Part shown: positions 17,058 through 25,715 of the stretch, piece after piece
How the letters are laid out: each line of letters opens with the position of its first letter
How positions within the stretch are numbered: position 1 is the stretch's first letter
From: an uncultured Porphyromonas sp.
GTDB lineage: Bacteria; Bacteroidota; Bacteroidia; Bacteroidales; Porphyromonadaceae
DNA length: 63,417 nucleotides
Direction: 5' to 3'
Assembly: GCA_902490315.1 (NCBI GenBank)
Contig: CABUDK010000003.1
Coordinates: 1 to 63,417, forward strand
The notes under the pieces: model-generated
Told to the model about the DNA's origin: nothing
Database searches by the model: none
The model's input: only the letters and a program-made list of their open reading frames with translations
Translations under genes and position numbers: made by a program

Positions 17058-17136
17058 AAGCGCTAGCCTCGTCATCAGGGCACTCAGCCTCACTCGTATC
17101 GAACTCTATTTCTGACACATACGAGTTCCAAAGATA

Positions 17137-17416
17137 GTTCCCCTCTTGGAACTTTTCAGTTCCAACGGAGGAACTTTTCAGTTCCAACGGGGGAACTCTT
17201 CGGTTCCAACAGAGGAACTTTTCGGTTCCAACGGAGGAACTGTTCGGTTCCAAGGGAGGAATTGTTTGATTCCTCGGGAGGAAAGGAGAAATAGTTCGGA
17301 CTTATGACTTCATACTTCCGAAGTTTTATCTGATTGCTCCGAAGTTTCATTTCTCGCATCGGAGCAAATAAGAAATCTCCACCGAGGAATCTGGGATTTC
17401 CTCCGTGGAGATCGAG
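17137..17416. repeat. Phased palindrome array, element B
   Basis: About thirteen units, 21-22 bp each. Six near-identical 22-bp copies of GTTCCAACGGAGGAACTTTT type occupy 17137-17268, each a GTTCC/GGAAC palindrome. These grade into TTCCTCGGGAGGAA and TTCCGAAG units like those of elements A, C and D (17269-17416). I find no CAGGGCTGACGCAT termini, so this copy has lost its ends or belongs to a second type. It lies between convergent aroB and skp genes. Short ORFs through it are not credible because the 22-bp period breaks frame. Confidence 0.75.
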
Positions 17417-17502
17417 CAGCAATGCCCTGTATGCTGGCAATTCGTCTAACCCACTAGACACCAACCATGCGGTCCTATAGAGGGCTATGCCGAGCAACAT
17501 AG

Positions 17503-17539
17503 AAAAAGCCCCACGTCTGCTGAACAGAGCGTGGGGCTT
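17503..17539 (-). terminator. Terminator of the porG-bamA-skp operon
   Basis: AAGCCCCACG (17506-17515) pairs with CGTGGGGCTT (17530-17539). Read on the minus strand the stem is followed by TTTTTCT, downstream of the last skp gene. Confidence 0.8.
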
Positions 17540-17605
17540 CGTATGATGAGAGCTTAAGGGAGCTATCGACTAGTCCGCCTGCTCTCTATGCTGGTCGTAA
17601 GACTA

Positions 17606-18106
17606 CTAGAGACCTAGTTGCTTCTTGACCTGAGCTGTGATATCTACCGCAGAGGGACCCGAGTAGAGCATCATAGTGGCCTCCATGACATAGGTATAGC
17701 CACCAGCATCTCCGACCTTCTTGATTGCCTCTACAATCTTCTGTTGGATGGGTGCCATAAGCGTGCCCTGCTGCTTCTCCATATCTTGCTGCATAGCCTG
17801 ATAAGAGCGCTGGATGCGGTTCTGCAGATCAGCTAGCTCCTGCTCACGGCTCTTGAGGAGTGCATCAGAGAGTCCCTCCTTGTCCTTCATGTAGAGCTCG
17901 AGCTTCTTCTGATACTCGTCATTCATCGTCTGCATCTCTGCCGTGTACTTTTTGTCTAGCTCTTGGAGACGATCCTGAGCGACCTTCATATCAGGCATAG
18001 CGGTGAGGAGCTCCTGTGAGTTGACGACTGCTATCTTCTGCTGAGCCGTAGCTACTACAGGTAGCAAGAGTAGGAGTAGGGTTAGAAACAGATTCTTTGT
18101 CTTCAT
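17606..18106 (-). CDS. Skp/OmpH-family periplasmic chaperone (distal copy)
   Basis: A 166-aa periplasmic protein with signal peptide (LFLTLLLLLLPVVATAQQ), the OmpH start KIAVVNSQELLTAMPDM, a long charged coiled coil (about residues 50-125; KKLELYMKDKEGLSDALL) and the C-terminal beta part. Skp trimers hold unfolded outer-membrane proteins during transit to BamA. It is the second of two tandem skp-like genes directly downstream of bamA. In P. gingivalis the equivalent pair is PG0192/PG0193 (recalled), linked to gingipain and LPS export. The gap to the upstream copy is 40 nt. Confidence 0.9.
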   Translation of the reverse strand: MKTKNLFLTLLLLLLPVVATAQQKIAVVNSQELLTAMPDMKVAQDRLQELDKKYTAEMQTMNDEYQKKLELYMKDKEGLSDALLKSREQELADLQNRIQRSYQAMQQDMEKQQGTLMAPIQQKIVEAIKKVGDAGGYTYVMEATMMLYSGPSAVDITAQVKKQLGL

Positions 18107-18146
18107 TGTTCTGTATTTAAGTTATTGATAATGCGTATGTATAGGG

Positions 18147-18665
18147 TTAGCGCTTGCGCCCATAGCCTAGCTTCTCTAGGACCTGATCGCTGATGTCGAT
18201 AGATGGATTGGCAAAGACGATGCCTGCCGTAGAGCGGTCGAGGACTAGCTGGAATCCGCTCTGCGAAGCGATCTCCTTGATTGCTTGCCATATCTCGTCC
18301 TGTAGCGGCTTAACCATCTTAGAGCGACGCTCGAAGAGCTCACCCTCGGGGCCGAAGTACTTGCCCTGTAGCTCGGTGGCCTGCTGCTCGGTCTTGACAA
18401 TCTCCTCCTCACGCTGACGCTTTTGCTCGGCGGTGAGGAAGACGAGGTCGCTCTGATACTTCTTATAGAGCGTCTCAGCCTTGTCTTGAAGTGTCTTGAC
18501 TTCCTGCTGCCAACGCTTAGAGACGGTCTCGAGCTGCTCATTCATCATCTCATAGTTGGGGATGTTCTTGAGGATATACTGCATATCCACAAGGGCAAAC
18601 TTCTGTGCTGATGCTCCCAGCGTCAGAGCTAGGAGGAGTGTGAGGAGATATAGATGCTTTCTCAT
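18147..18665 (-). CDS. Skp/OmpH-family periplasmic chaperone (proximal copy)
   Basis: A 172-aa periplasmic chaperone with signal peptide (YLLTLLLALTLGASAQ), the conserved KFALVDMQYILKNIPNYEM start, a coiled-coil centre (about 45-125) and SGFQLVLDRSTAGIVFANP near the end, where OmpH proteins return to the body domain. It shares domain plan but limited sequence with the next gene, so the duplication is old. It lies 101 nt after bamA; co-transcription is likely since no promoter or terminator is obvious in the gap. Confidence 0.9.
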   Translation of the reverse strand: MRKHLYLLTLLLALTLGASAQKFALVDMQYILKNIPNYEMMNEQLETVSKRWQQEVKTLQDKAETLYKKYQSDLVFLTAEQKRQREEEIVKTEQQATELQGKYFGPEGELFERRSKMVKPLQDEIWQAIKEIASQSGFQLVLDRSTAGIVFANPSIDISDQVLEKLGYGRKR

Positions 18666-18766
18666 AATATTGTTGTTTAGAAGGTCCGTACTAGAGTAGT
18701 ATAGATGGCTTGGAGACTTAATTGTTTAAGAAAGGCAAGCCACATGTACGCACACGCTAAGGGTTG

Positions 18767-21487
18767 CTAAAACTCCTGACCCATGACGATGTGTATGTTA
18801 CCACCACCACGCTGTGAGGAGCCATCAGGCTTGTCAAAGCCATATCCCCAGTCAAGTCCCAGCATACCTAAGAAAGGAAGCGTGATACGGAAGCCGACAC
18901 CTGCCGAGCGCTTGAGGTTGAAGGCGTTGAAACTACTAAGATCTCGCCACGCATTACCAGCCTCGAGGAAGGCGACGGCCCACACATTGTACTGCCCCTG
19001 GAAGAGGATCGGCACACGTAGCTCAGCCATCATACGCATATAGGCGTAAGCGTAGTCATAGTTGCCACCAGCGATCGACCCGTTGCTATATCCACGTAGC
19101 GGGATGGTCTCGTTGAGGAAGTTGCCTACGTAGCCACTCATATTGTCACCACCCATATAGTAAGTGCCGAAAGGTGAACGCTTGAACGGTGTATAGTGAC
19201 CGATGAAGCCCACATCTAGGCGCGTCATAAGGACTGGCGTATACTTCACCGTAACAGGATTCATAAGCGGTGTGAAGACCTTGCCCGAGAACTTCCACTT
19301 GTGGTACTCCACAAAACGGTAGCGATCCTCCGACTTGAGGTTGATATTGGAGTAGTCGATACCGTCCCAAAGGGAGTATGGAGGTGTGGCACTAACTGAC
19401 AGCGTAAAGGAGGAGCCACGACGGGTGTAGACTGGGTTATCGATTGAGTTACGCGTGAGTGCCAGCGTGAGGCTTATGTCATTAGCATGACCATTATGGA
19501 AGCCCTGGAATGTTTCATAGACCCAGTCACGGAGGTAGTAGTGGGTATAGTTGAGTGTAGCGTTGACATTAAACCAGTTGTCTGGCCAGTTGAGACGCTT
19601 ACCAAAACCGACCGTAGCTCCGAAGATGTGCATCGACTGGTTGGGGTTGTAGGAGTTTTCCATCAGCGACTGCCTATACCCTCCGTCATATCCATAGCCG
19701 TAGCCTCCGTAACCACCATAGCCACCGTATCCGCCATAGCCACCGTATCCGCCATAGTAGCCTGGATAGTAGCCCATGCCCTGCGTACGGTTGTTATAGT
19801 AGCGAGTATCGATAGCGGTCTGCATGGAGTAGAAGAGTGATGCCGTAAAGAAGTTCGGACGCTTGCCACCAAACCATGGATCAGAGAATTGTAAGCTGAA
19901 GGAGTGATAGTAGCGACCATTACTCATCGCATTAAGAGCGAGGGACTGCCCATCGCCCTGCGGGATGAGACCACGATACGCCTTCGGATGGAAGAGATTG
20001 TAGATCGAGAAGTTGGTAAAGTTGATACCGGCACGCCCGATGATACCCGCCTGAGACCAGCCGAAGGAAAGCTCAAACTTGTCATTGTTTCTGCGCTGCA
20101 GCGAGTACTCTATGTCCACAGTACCCTCCTGGGGATTGGGGATTGGCGTGGGAAAGCTCTTTTCTGGATCAAAGTGCCCGAGTTGGTTGAGCGTCATCCA
20201 GGAGTTCATCATATCCTCCTTGCTAAAGAGCTTACCAGGCTTCGTATAGAGCTCACGACGAATCACCTCCTCGTAGATGTCATGGTTGCCTCGTATGATC
20301 ACCTTGTCGATGGTAGCCTGAGGACCCTCCACAATACGCAAGTCGAGTGATACGGAGTCTCCCTCGACATGGGTCTCCACAGGATCTATGCCTGAGAAGA
20401 TATATCCATTGTTGTAGTAGAGGTTCGCCACAGCATCGTCCTCGACATAAAGACGCTTCGTAAGTCGATCCTGGTCATACACGTCTCCATGCTGCATACC
20501 GAGCATCGCCTCTAGAAGGGGCGTAGGGAACTTAGTATTGCCCACGAAGTTGATATCCTTGATGTAGTAGCGATGTCCCTCCGAGAGGTTGATGAAGATG
20601 TCGATCTGCTTCTCGTTTTTAGGGTTGCGTGCGATAGAGTCTGACAGGATCTCTGCATCACGATAGCCTGCCTTGTGGTACGCCTCTAGGATGTTGTGCA
20701 GATCCTCACGATAGACATCTTGGATAAATTTCTTGCTCTGGAAGAGCTCCAGAAGTGAGTTCCATATATTACCACGATTGAGCCGGAAGGTCTCATTCGT
20801 CTTCTTCATAGCCTTGCGCAGATCCGTATCGGAGAGCGCCTTATTGCCTGAGAAGTAGATGTTAGCAATCTTCGTCTTATACTTCTTATCGACCGTAATG
20901 CCGAGCTTGACATACCCCTCACGAGATAGATCCGGCTGCTGATCGAAGGTGACCTCCATCTCGCTATACCCCTTCTCATTGTAGTACTTCTGTATCAGCT
21001 GCTCAGTGCGATCGAGTACATTGGGTGAGAGCTGCATACTCTCTCGTAGACCGGTCTTAGTCTGCAGGTCTTCCTGCTCCGACTTCTTGATGTTGTGGAA
21101 GGTGACCGAAGCAATCCGAGGATGTTGCTCTAGCTGTACCTCTAGCCATACTTTATCCCCCACATACTTAGTCACTAATACACGCGCATTAGCGAAAGTG
21201 CCATTGCGTGTGAATTGCTGCACCACAGCAGTTGTAGCCACTCCTGGTATCTCTATCTTCTCCCCCACCTTGAGACCCGTATAGCCTAGCAAGACCTCCT
21301 GATCATATCCCTGTGCACCTGTGATCGTCACACCAGCGACGGTCTTGGTGACGGGGCGAGCGTAGTCTATCTTGGGCGCATAGATCGTATCGGCAGGAGG
21401 AGTAGCAACTTGTGCACTCGCAGTGGTGACCGCAAGGAGTGCTATAAGTGCGAAGAGTATGTTGTGATATCGTTGCATTGTCATCAT
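18767..21487 (-). CDS. bamA: Outer-membrane protein assembly factor BamA with Gly-Tyr insertion
   Basis: A 906-aa Omp85-family protein that inserts beta-barrels into the outer membrane. Signal peptide LFALIALLAVTTASAQ; five POTRA repeats fill about residues 45-430 (for example KIANIYFSGNKALSDTDLRK and YYIKDINFVGNTKFPTPLL); the barrel starts near 460, contains the L6-type MGGDNMSGYVG stretch near 780 and ends in HIVMGQEF. Unusual: residues about 572-602 are an almost pure Gly-Tyr repeat (GGYGGYGGYGGYGGYGGY) in what should be a barrel loop. Neighbours are uppS upstream and two skp genes downstream, an assembly cluster. Confidence 0.95.
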   Translation of the reverse strand: MMTMQRYHNILFALIALLAVTTASAQVATPPADTIYAPKIDYARPVTKTVAGVTITGAQGYDQEVLLGYTGLKVGEKIEIPGVATTAVVQQFTRNGTFANARVLVTKYVGDKVWLEVQLEQHPRIASVTFHNIKKSEQEDLQTKTGLRESMQLSPNVLDRTEQLIQKYYNEKGYSEMEVTFDQQPDLSREGYVKLGITVDKKYKTKIANIYFSGNKALSDTDLRKAMKKTNETFRLNRGNIWNSLLELFQSKKFIQDVYREDLHNILEAYHKAGYRDAEILSDSIARNPKNEKQIDIFINLSEGHRYYIKDINFVGNTKFPTPLLEAMLGMQHGDVYDQDRLTKRLYVEDDAVANLYYNNGYIFSGIDPVETHVEGDSVSLDLRIVEGPQATIDKVIIRGNHDIYEEVIRRELYTKPGKLFSKEDMMNSWMTLNQLGHFDPEKSFPTPIPNPQEGTVDIEYSLQRRNNDKFELSFGWSQAGIIGRAGINFTNFSIYNLFHPKAYRGLIPQGDGQSLALNAMSNGRYYHSFSLQFSDPWFGGKRPNFFTASLFYSMQTAIDTRYYNNRTQGMGYYPGYYGGYGGYGGYGGYGGYGGYGYGYDGGYRQSLMENSYNPNQSMHIFGATVGFGKRLNWPDNWFNVNATLNYTHYYLRDWVYETFQGFHNGHANDISLTLALTRNSIDNPVYTRRGSSFTLSVSATPPYSLWDGIDYSNINLKSEDRYRFVEYHKWKFSGKVFTPLMNPVTVKYTPVLMTRLDVGFIGHYTPFKRSPFGTYYMGGDNMSGYVGNFLNETIPLRGYSNGSIAGGNYDYAYAYMRMMAELRVPILFQGQYNVWAVAFLEAGNAWRDLSSFNAFNLKRSAGVGFRITLPFLGMLGLDWGYGFDKPDGSSQRGGGNIHIVMGQEF

Positions 21488-21529
21488 TAGGAGATCAGAT
21501 GGGTCTGTGATGTATATGGGTCTTTGTTT

Positions 21530-22246
21530 TTACTGTGGCACTGTGCCAAAGCGTCGCTGGCGTGAAGCATAGTCTGCAAGCGCCTTGTCCAGCGCTACCT
21601 CATCAAAGTCAGGCCATAGTGTGTCTGTGAAGTAAAGCTCTGTATAAGCCGATTGTAGTAAGAGAAAGTTTGAGAGTCTCTGCTCTCCACCTGTACGAAT
21701 GAGCAGATCAGGCATCGGTGTGCCACTCGTATAGAGGTAGTCATTGATCAGCTCTGGGCGCAACAGGTCATCGCTGCTGAGTCGTCCGGACTGCACATCC
21801 GCAACGATATGTCGTATCGCATGACTAATCTCCGTGTAGGAGGAGTAACTCAGAGCGATGCTTAGTGTGATCCGCGAGCCATCCTTAGTCTGCTCTATGG
21901 AGTCTCTGAGGTGCTCCACAATTTGGGCTGGGAGTAGATCAATATCTCCAATAGCACGTAGCCGCACGCCCTCCTCGATGAAGCGTGGCGTATAGAGATG
22001 CAACCCCTCGGCAAGGAGCTGCATGATATAGCTAACCTCTGACTCAGGACGGTTCCAGTTTTCTGTACTGAAGGCGTAGACTGTCAGATATGGGATACCA
22101 CGCTCTGCCACAGCAGTGAGAATCCTCTCTAGCGCATCGACACCCTGCTTGTGCCCGTGACTACGAGACAAACCTCGTTGCTGAGCCCAGCGACCATTAC
22201 CATCCATGATGATGGCTATATGTTGAGGAGTCTGCTGTTTCATCAT
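21530..22246 (-). CDS. uppS: Undecaprenyl (isoprenyl) diphosphate synthase
   Basis: A 238-aa cis-prenyltransferase that makes undecaprenyl diphosphate, the lipid carrier for peptidoglycan and O-antigen. Visible motifs: IIMDGNGRWAQQRGL with catalytic Asp15, the HKQGVDALE helix, YAFSTENWNRP, and the C-terminal DLLIRTGGEQRLSNFLLLQ followed by YTELYFTDTLWPDF. The start overlaps the porG stop by 4 nt (translational coupling), and bamA begins 42 nt after its stop. Confidence 0.96.
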   Translation of the reverse strand: MMKQQTPQHIAIIMDGNGRWAQQRGLSRSHGHKQGVDALERILTAVAERGIPYLTVYAFSTENWNRPESEVSYIMQLLAEGLHLYTPRFIEEGVRLRAIGDIDLLPAQIVEHLRDSIEQTKDGSRITLSIALSYSSYTEISHAIRHIVADVQSGRLSSDDLLRPELINDYLYTSGTPMPDLLIRTGGEQRLSNFLLLQSAYTELYFTDTLWPDFDEVALDKALADYASRQRRFGTVPQ

Positions 22247-22977
22247 TTTGGTGTCTGCCAGTTAGGGTAGCTATCCGATCCGTGGCAAGGTTCATTACGC
22301 TTACCAAATTCATAGGTGATACTCACGATCAAGCCTATCGTAGCATCGCCCCCCTTGATCCAGTCCACAGGCATACCATAGGGATTGTTCAGCCACGCAG
22401 TCTGACCGGTAGGAGTGTCTAAATGAGAGCTCAGGTAGTAGATCCCTTGCAGTGCAGCAATGAGGTTGAGCCTATTACGAAGCTTATACTTGATACCCGT
22501 CTTGATACCAGCCCCTGGTAGGATAGCCATCTTGTACCCCGACAGAGTCGTCCCGACACTAAGACCTGCACCGATATAAGGTACCAGAGAGCGGGTTTGT
22601 AAGTAGCGAAACTTGTCACTGTAGTGAGCAAAGTTATACTCTACCCAGCCGTTCAGAGCTAGCAAATGAGAAGCTCCACGAGTAGCTTGACGCGTCTCCC
22701 TAACCTGCGGGTAGTCAGTCTGCGCATAGCGACAGTCGAAGGGGAGGAAGCTGTAGCCTAATTCACCCGAAAAGGCTAGTCGGAAGTTGTGATTGTAACG
22801 AAAAGCCGCTCCCCCCGTTCCTCCTATCGGCACGAAGGGGATACGTCTATTAGCATTTCCCAGATAGGACGCAGCACCCACGTATCCTCCCAGCTCATAG
22901 CGATACTCCTGCGCCGTCAGCGAGACAGCGCAGAGCATCAAGGTGATGAGTAGTGGTTGACGAAAGGTTAACTGCAT
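22243..22977 (-). CDS. porG: PorG-like type IX secretion outer-membrane protein (DUF6089)
   Basis: A 244-aa outer-membrane barrel with signal peptide (LLITLMLCAVSLTAQ), opening YRYELGGYVGAASYLGNANR and barrel strands through GATIGLIVSITYEFGKRNEPCHG. This is the pattern of DUF6089/PorG. In P. gingivalis the gene just upstream of uppS-bamA-skp-skp is porG (PG0189, recalled), which contacts the PorK/PorN ring of the type IX secretion system; order and length agree here. The name rests on synteny plus family resemblance. Cysteine near the C-terminus may be lipidation-independent; its role is unknown. Confidence 0.75.
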   Translation of the reverse strand: MQLTFRQPLLITLMLCAVSLTAQEYRYELGGYVGAASYLGNANRRIPFVPIGGTGGAAFRYNHNFRLAFSGELGYSFLPFDCRYAQTDYPQVRETRQATRGASHLLALNGWVEYNFAHYSDKFRYLQTRSLVPYIGAGLSVGTTLSGYKMAILPGAGIKTGIKYKLRNRLNLIAALQGIYYLSSHLDTPTGQTAWLNNPYGMPVDWIKGGDATIGLIVSITYEFGKRNEPCHGSDSYPNWQTPK

Positions 22978-23017
22978 ATGCGTATCCGTAGTTCAGCCCC
23001 GATAGCGTGACGTAAGA

Positions 23018-24391
23018 TTACTGAAAGCGAATAGGCTGCCCAATCCAAAGCGTAGGGGCACCACCCTTTATTCCTCCGAAGAGGTAAATGCGTCCATCAT
23101 CGCCTCGATAGAGTGCTAAGCCCTGCTGATGCTTCTGTCCCTTATCGTAGTAGATAGATGGGAGTATCGACTCTTCCGTAAGCTGCTGCCATATGGTGCC
23201 GTAGTCTAGCGACACGTAGACACGCATCGCAAGCTGCTCAGCTTGCTTAGGACGAGCTGCAGGCTTGGCTAGTAGTATCGTCTGATCTTTTGGCTCATAG
23301 ATCATAGCGCCAGGCAGATTACTCGGCCAGATCTTGCTTACCACGCGCGCATCGTGAGGCGTGAGCCAGTCTAGTCCATTGGAAGTGCTATAGACTAGTG
23401 CGGTGGTATCTGCCACAGAGCCTCCGATCACGAGTGCTACTGGATGATGCTCGATGGTGAGCGATAGACGGGCATTCTGCTCTAGAGGAAAAGTCTTCGG
23501 GACCCGTATTCCCCCCTCACTGTTGAAGTGTACCCCATCAGCAGACTTCACAGCTACGAGGGGCTTATTCTCCCCTCTATGGTATAGATTGCCCAAGAGG
23601 TAAGAAGCTCTGCCAGGCAAAGCGTTGCTCTGCGCCCAGTCTCCTCCATTTGCATGGTCGTAGTAAGCCTGCTGGCCACTCTCTTGTAGGCAGAGGATCG
23701 CATCGCAGCCACCCTGCTCCACGATGTCTACGATGGGTGAGTCGAGCGTATTAGGTATTGTCACCTCTTGCCATAGCTCAGGCTCCTTATGTGAGGCACG
23801 CCATAGATGCCTCTCGCTGGTAGTACGTGTGAAGTAATAGTAAGCCTCGACATTGTCCACGAGACGGCTCAACACAATGTCATCACTTGTAGCAGAAGCC
23901 GGCGCTGGGTGTGCAGACTTCGTCCAGGTGTGGGTGTAGGGATCACGATCGTAGATATTTATCTTGAGCTGATACTCCTTAGTCAGGGAAGCGTTCTTGC
24001 GATGTTGCATCACGATGCGCACACCCTCAGAATGCTTAGACAAGTTGAGTGTATCCAAACCTGACATAGAGGGCTGCTCGACACCCCCAACATAGACCTT
24101 AGGCAGTGCATCCGGAGAAGCTGTAATCTGTAGCTTGACCGTCCCAATCTTAGTTCCCTTAGGTAGCGGACGAGCATTGTATATCAGTCCCTTGCGCTGG
24201 TCTATAGAGAAGAGTGTCTTCTCCAGCTCAGGGAGTGCCTTATCACTCATCTTGAGCTCTGAGATGAGGACGCTCTCTACCTGGACATCCTCTACAAGCG
24301 ACTTACGCTGGCAGGAGGGCAAGCTGATGAGCGGTAGCAGAGCTACAGCGAGAAGTAGGTATCTATGGAGAGATTGTATGGTGCGAATCAT
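23018..24391 (-). CDS. DUF6242-type lipoprotein with beta-propeller-like repeats
   Basis: A 457-aa lipoprotein with lipobox SLPSC (Cys at residue 28) after a hydrophobic leader. The N-terminal ~130 residues (VESVLISELKMSDKALPELE onward) resemble DUF6242, a Bacteroidota lipoprotein domain; the rest contains repeated W/Y-rich segments (THTWTKSAHP, RHLWRASHKEPELWQE, TIWQQLTEE, GDDGRIYLFGGIKGG) that look like kelch or BNR propeller blades. It is the first gene of the operon that continues into porG, with a gap of 40 nt. The function is unknown. Confidence 0.65.
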   Translation of the reverse strand: MIRTIQSLHRYLLLAVALLPLISLPSCQRKSLVEDVQVESVLISELKMSDKALPELEKTLFSIDQRKGLIYNARPLPKGTKIGTVKLQITASPDALPKVYVGGVEQPSMSGLDTLNLSKHSEGVRIVMQHRKNASLTKEYQLKINIYDRDPYTHTWTKSAHPAPASATSDDIVLSRLVDNVEAYYYFTRTTSERHLWRASHKEPELWQEVTIPNTLDSPIVDIVEQGGCDAILCLQESGQQAYYDHANGGDWAQSNALPGRASYLLGNLYHRGENKPLVAVKSADGVHFNSEGGIRVPKTFPLEQNARLSLTIEHHPVALVIGGSVADTTALVYSTSNGLDWLTPHDARVVSKIWPSNLPGAMIYEPKDQTILLAKPAARPKQAEQLAMRVYVSLDYGTIWQQLTEESILPSIYYDKGQKHQQGLALYRGDDGRIYLFGGIKGGAPTLWIGQPIRFQ

Positions 24392-24412
24392 ATAGGATCA
24401 TTGATATGAAGA

Positions 24413-24420
24413 CAAAGATA
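24413..24420 (-). promoter_or_regulatory. -7 promoter box of the porG-uppS-bamA-skp operon
   Basis: Minus-strand TATCTTTG lies 21 nt before the DUF6242 start. The heptanucleotide array begins 21 bp further upstream, again in the -33 region. Confidence 0.65.
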
Positions 24421-24441
24421 CTACTTCCCGCGAAAATAGAG

Positions 24442-24576
24442 ACTAGAGGAGAAGTTAGAGATTAGAAATTAGAGGTTAGAGGTTAGAAGCTAGGCGTTAG
24501 GGTTAATCCCCAAGGATACGAGAAGAGGTCTAATCTCTAACTTCTAATCTCTAAAGTCTAATCTCTAAAGTCTAAT
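24442..24576. repeat. Inverted pair of heptanucleotide arrays
   Basis: About eight TTAGAGA/TTAGAAG-type units run forward at 24442-24505, and about six run in the opposite orientation (TCTAATC, TCTAACT, TCTAAAG) at 24530-24576. Together they can form a long imperfect hairpin with a 24-nt centre. The inverted arm overlaps the last codon and stop of mrp. Confidence 0.75.
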
Positions 24577-25687
24577 GCGACACATGAACCCGCTTTGTGG
24601 CGGGAGCTACCGTCAGTCTCTCCTGCACTCGCTCCGTCACAGCCGTGGCTAACTCGGCAAAGTAGTGACTCATCACCTGGTCACTCTGAGCCGCTATCGG
24701 CTCTCCTGCATCACCAGCCTCGCAGACACTCTGCACGAGTGGCAGCTGACCCAAGAGCGGGATGTGAAACTGCTCGGCTAACCGCTTACCGCCGTCACGA
24801 CCGAAGATGTAGTACTTATTGTCGGGCAGCTCAGCAGGCGTAAACCAAGACATATTCTCCACCAAGCCGAGGATGGGCACATTGACAGGATCAGTCTGAA
24901 AGAGGTTGATCCCTTTCATCGCATCCACAAGCGCCACCTCTTGCGGTGTGGTCACCACGATAGCACCCGTGAGCGGTAGTGTCTGAACCAGCGTCAGAGC
25001 TATGTCGCCCGTGCCAGGAGGCATATCGATGAGTAAGTAGTCGAGCTCTCCCCAGTGCCCCTCCGTGAGGAGCTGCTTGAGCGCATTCGATGCCATCGTG
25101 CCACGCCATAGGAGTGCTTGGTTGGGACTCACGAAGAAGCCGATCGAGAGCATCTTAATACCCTCCGTCACAACGATCGGTGCGATACGGTCCTTGCCGT
25201 CCACCTCCTCAGCGATAGGGCGAGCATCCTCACAGTGAAACATCTTCGGCATCGACGGGCCATAGATATCGGCATCGAGGAGACCTACCTTATACCCTTG
25301 ACGAGCTAAGGCAACTGCCAGATTACTCGTGACCGTACTCTTGCCCACGCCCCCCTTGCCACTGAAGATGGCGATGGTGTTAGAGACCATCGGGAGTGGA
25401 TTCTCCACCTCCGGCTGCTCAGGCTCCTCTCTAAAAGTTGCTTTGATACGTCCCGCCACATCCGCCTCTGCATCGAGGTAGGTGAGGATAGCGGTCTCAG
25501 CCGCTTTGACCACAGAGCGGGCAAATGGGTCTCGCACACGAGGGAAGTGCAGCGTCAGAGAGATCTGGCGCCCCTCGATCTGTATATCGTCTGTCACGAT
25601 GCCGGAAGAGACAATATCTGTACCCGTACCAGGGTAGCGCACATTACGCAGCGCATCGAGTACCTGCTCGGTTGTATAGCTATTCAT
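24572..25687 (-). CDS. mrp: Mrp/ApbC iron-sulfur cluster carrier ATPase
   Basis: A 371-aa cytoplasmic P-loop ATPase of the Mrp/NBP35 family, which delivers Fe-S clusters to apoproteins. An N-terminal MIP18-like domain (residues 1-90) is followed by the deviant Walker A FSGKGGVGKST (108-118), GLLDADIYGPSMPKMF and IDMPPGTGDIALTL. The CxxC cluster ligand of many homologs is absent; the corresponding segment reads VENMSWFTPAELPDNKYY, which I believe is usual in Bacteroidota. I start at 25687 (MNSYTTEQ): the frame stays open to 25846, but that extension would overlap trmB and looks unlike a protein. It follows trmB by 28 nt. Confidence 0.92.
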   Translation of the reverse strand: MNSYTTEQVLDALRNVRYPGTGTDIVSSGIVTDDIQIEGRQISLTLHFPRVRDPFARSVVKAAETAILTYLDAEADVAGRIKATFREEPEQPEVENPLPMVSNTIAIFSGKGGVGKSTVTSNLAVALARQGYKVGLLDADIYGPSMPKMFHCEDARPIAEEVDGKDRIAPIVVTEGIKMLSIGFFVSPNQALLWRGTMASNALKQLLTEGHWGELDYLLIDMPPGTGDIALTLVQTLPLTGAIVVTTPQEVALVDAMKGINLFQTDPVNVPILGLVENMSWFTPAELPDNKYYIFGRDGGKRLAEQFHIPLLGQLPLVQSVCEAGDAGEPIAAQSDQVMSHYFAELATAVTERVQERLTVAPATKRVHVSH

Positions 25688-25715
25688 ATCTTGTTTCTGT
25701 TTTTGGGTCTGAGCT

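Noticed and set aside
17137..17416. Array B considered as a CRISPR
   Set aside because: Units are adjacent 21-22-bp palindromes without unique spacers of constant length, and no cas gene is present.
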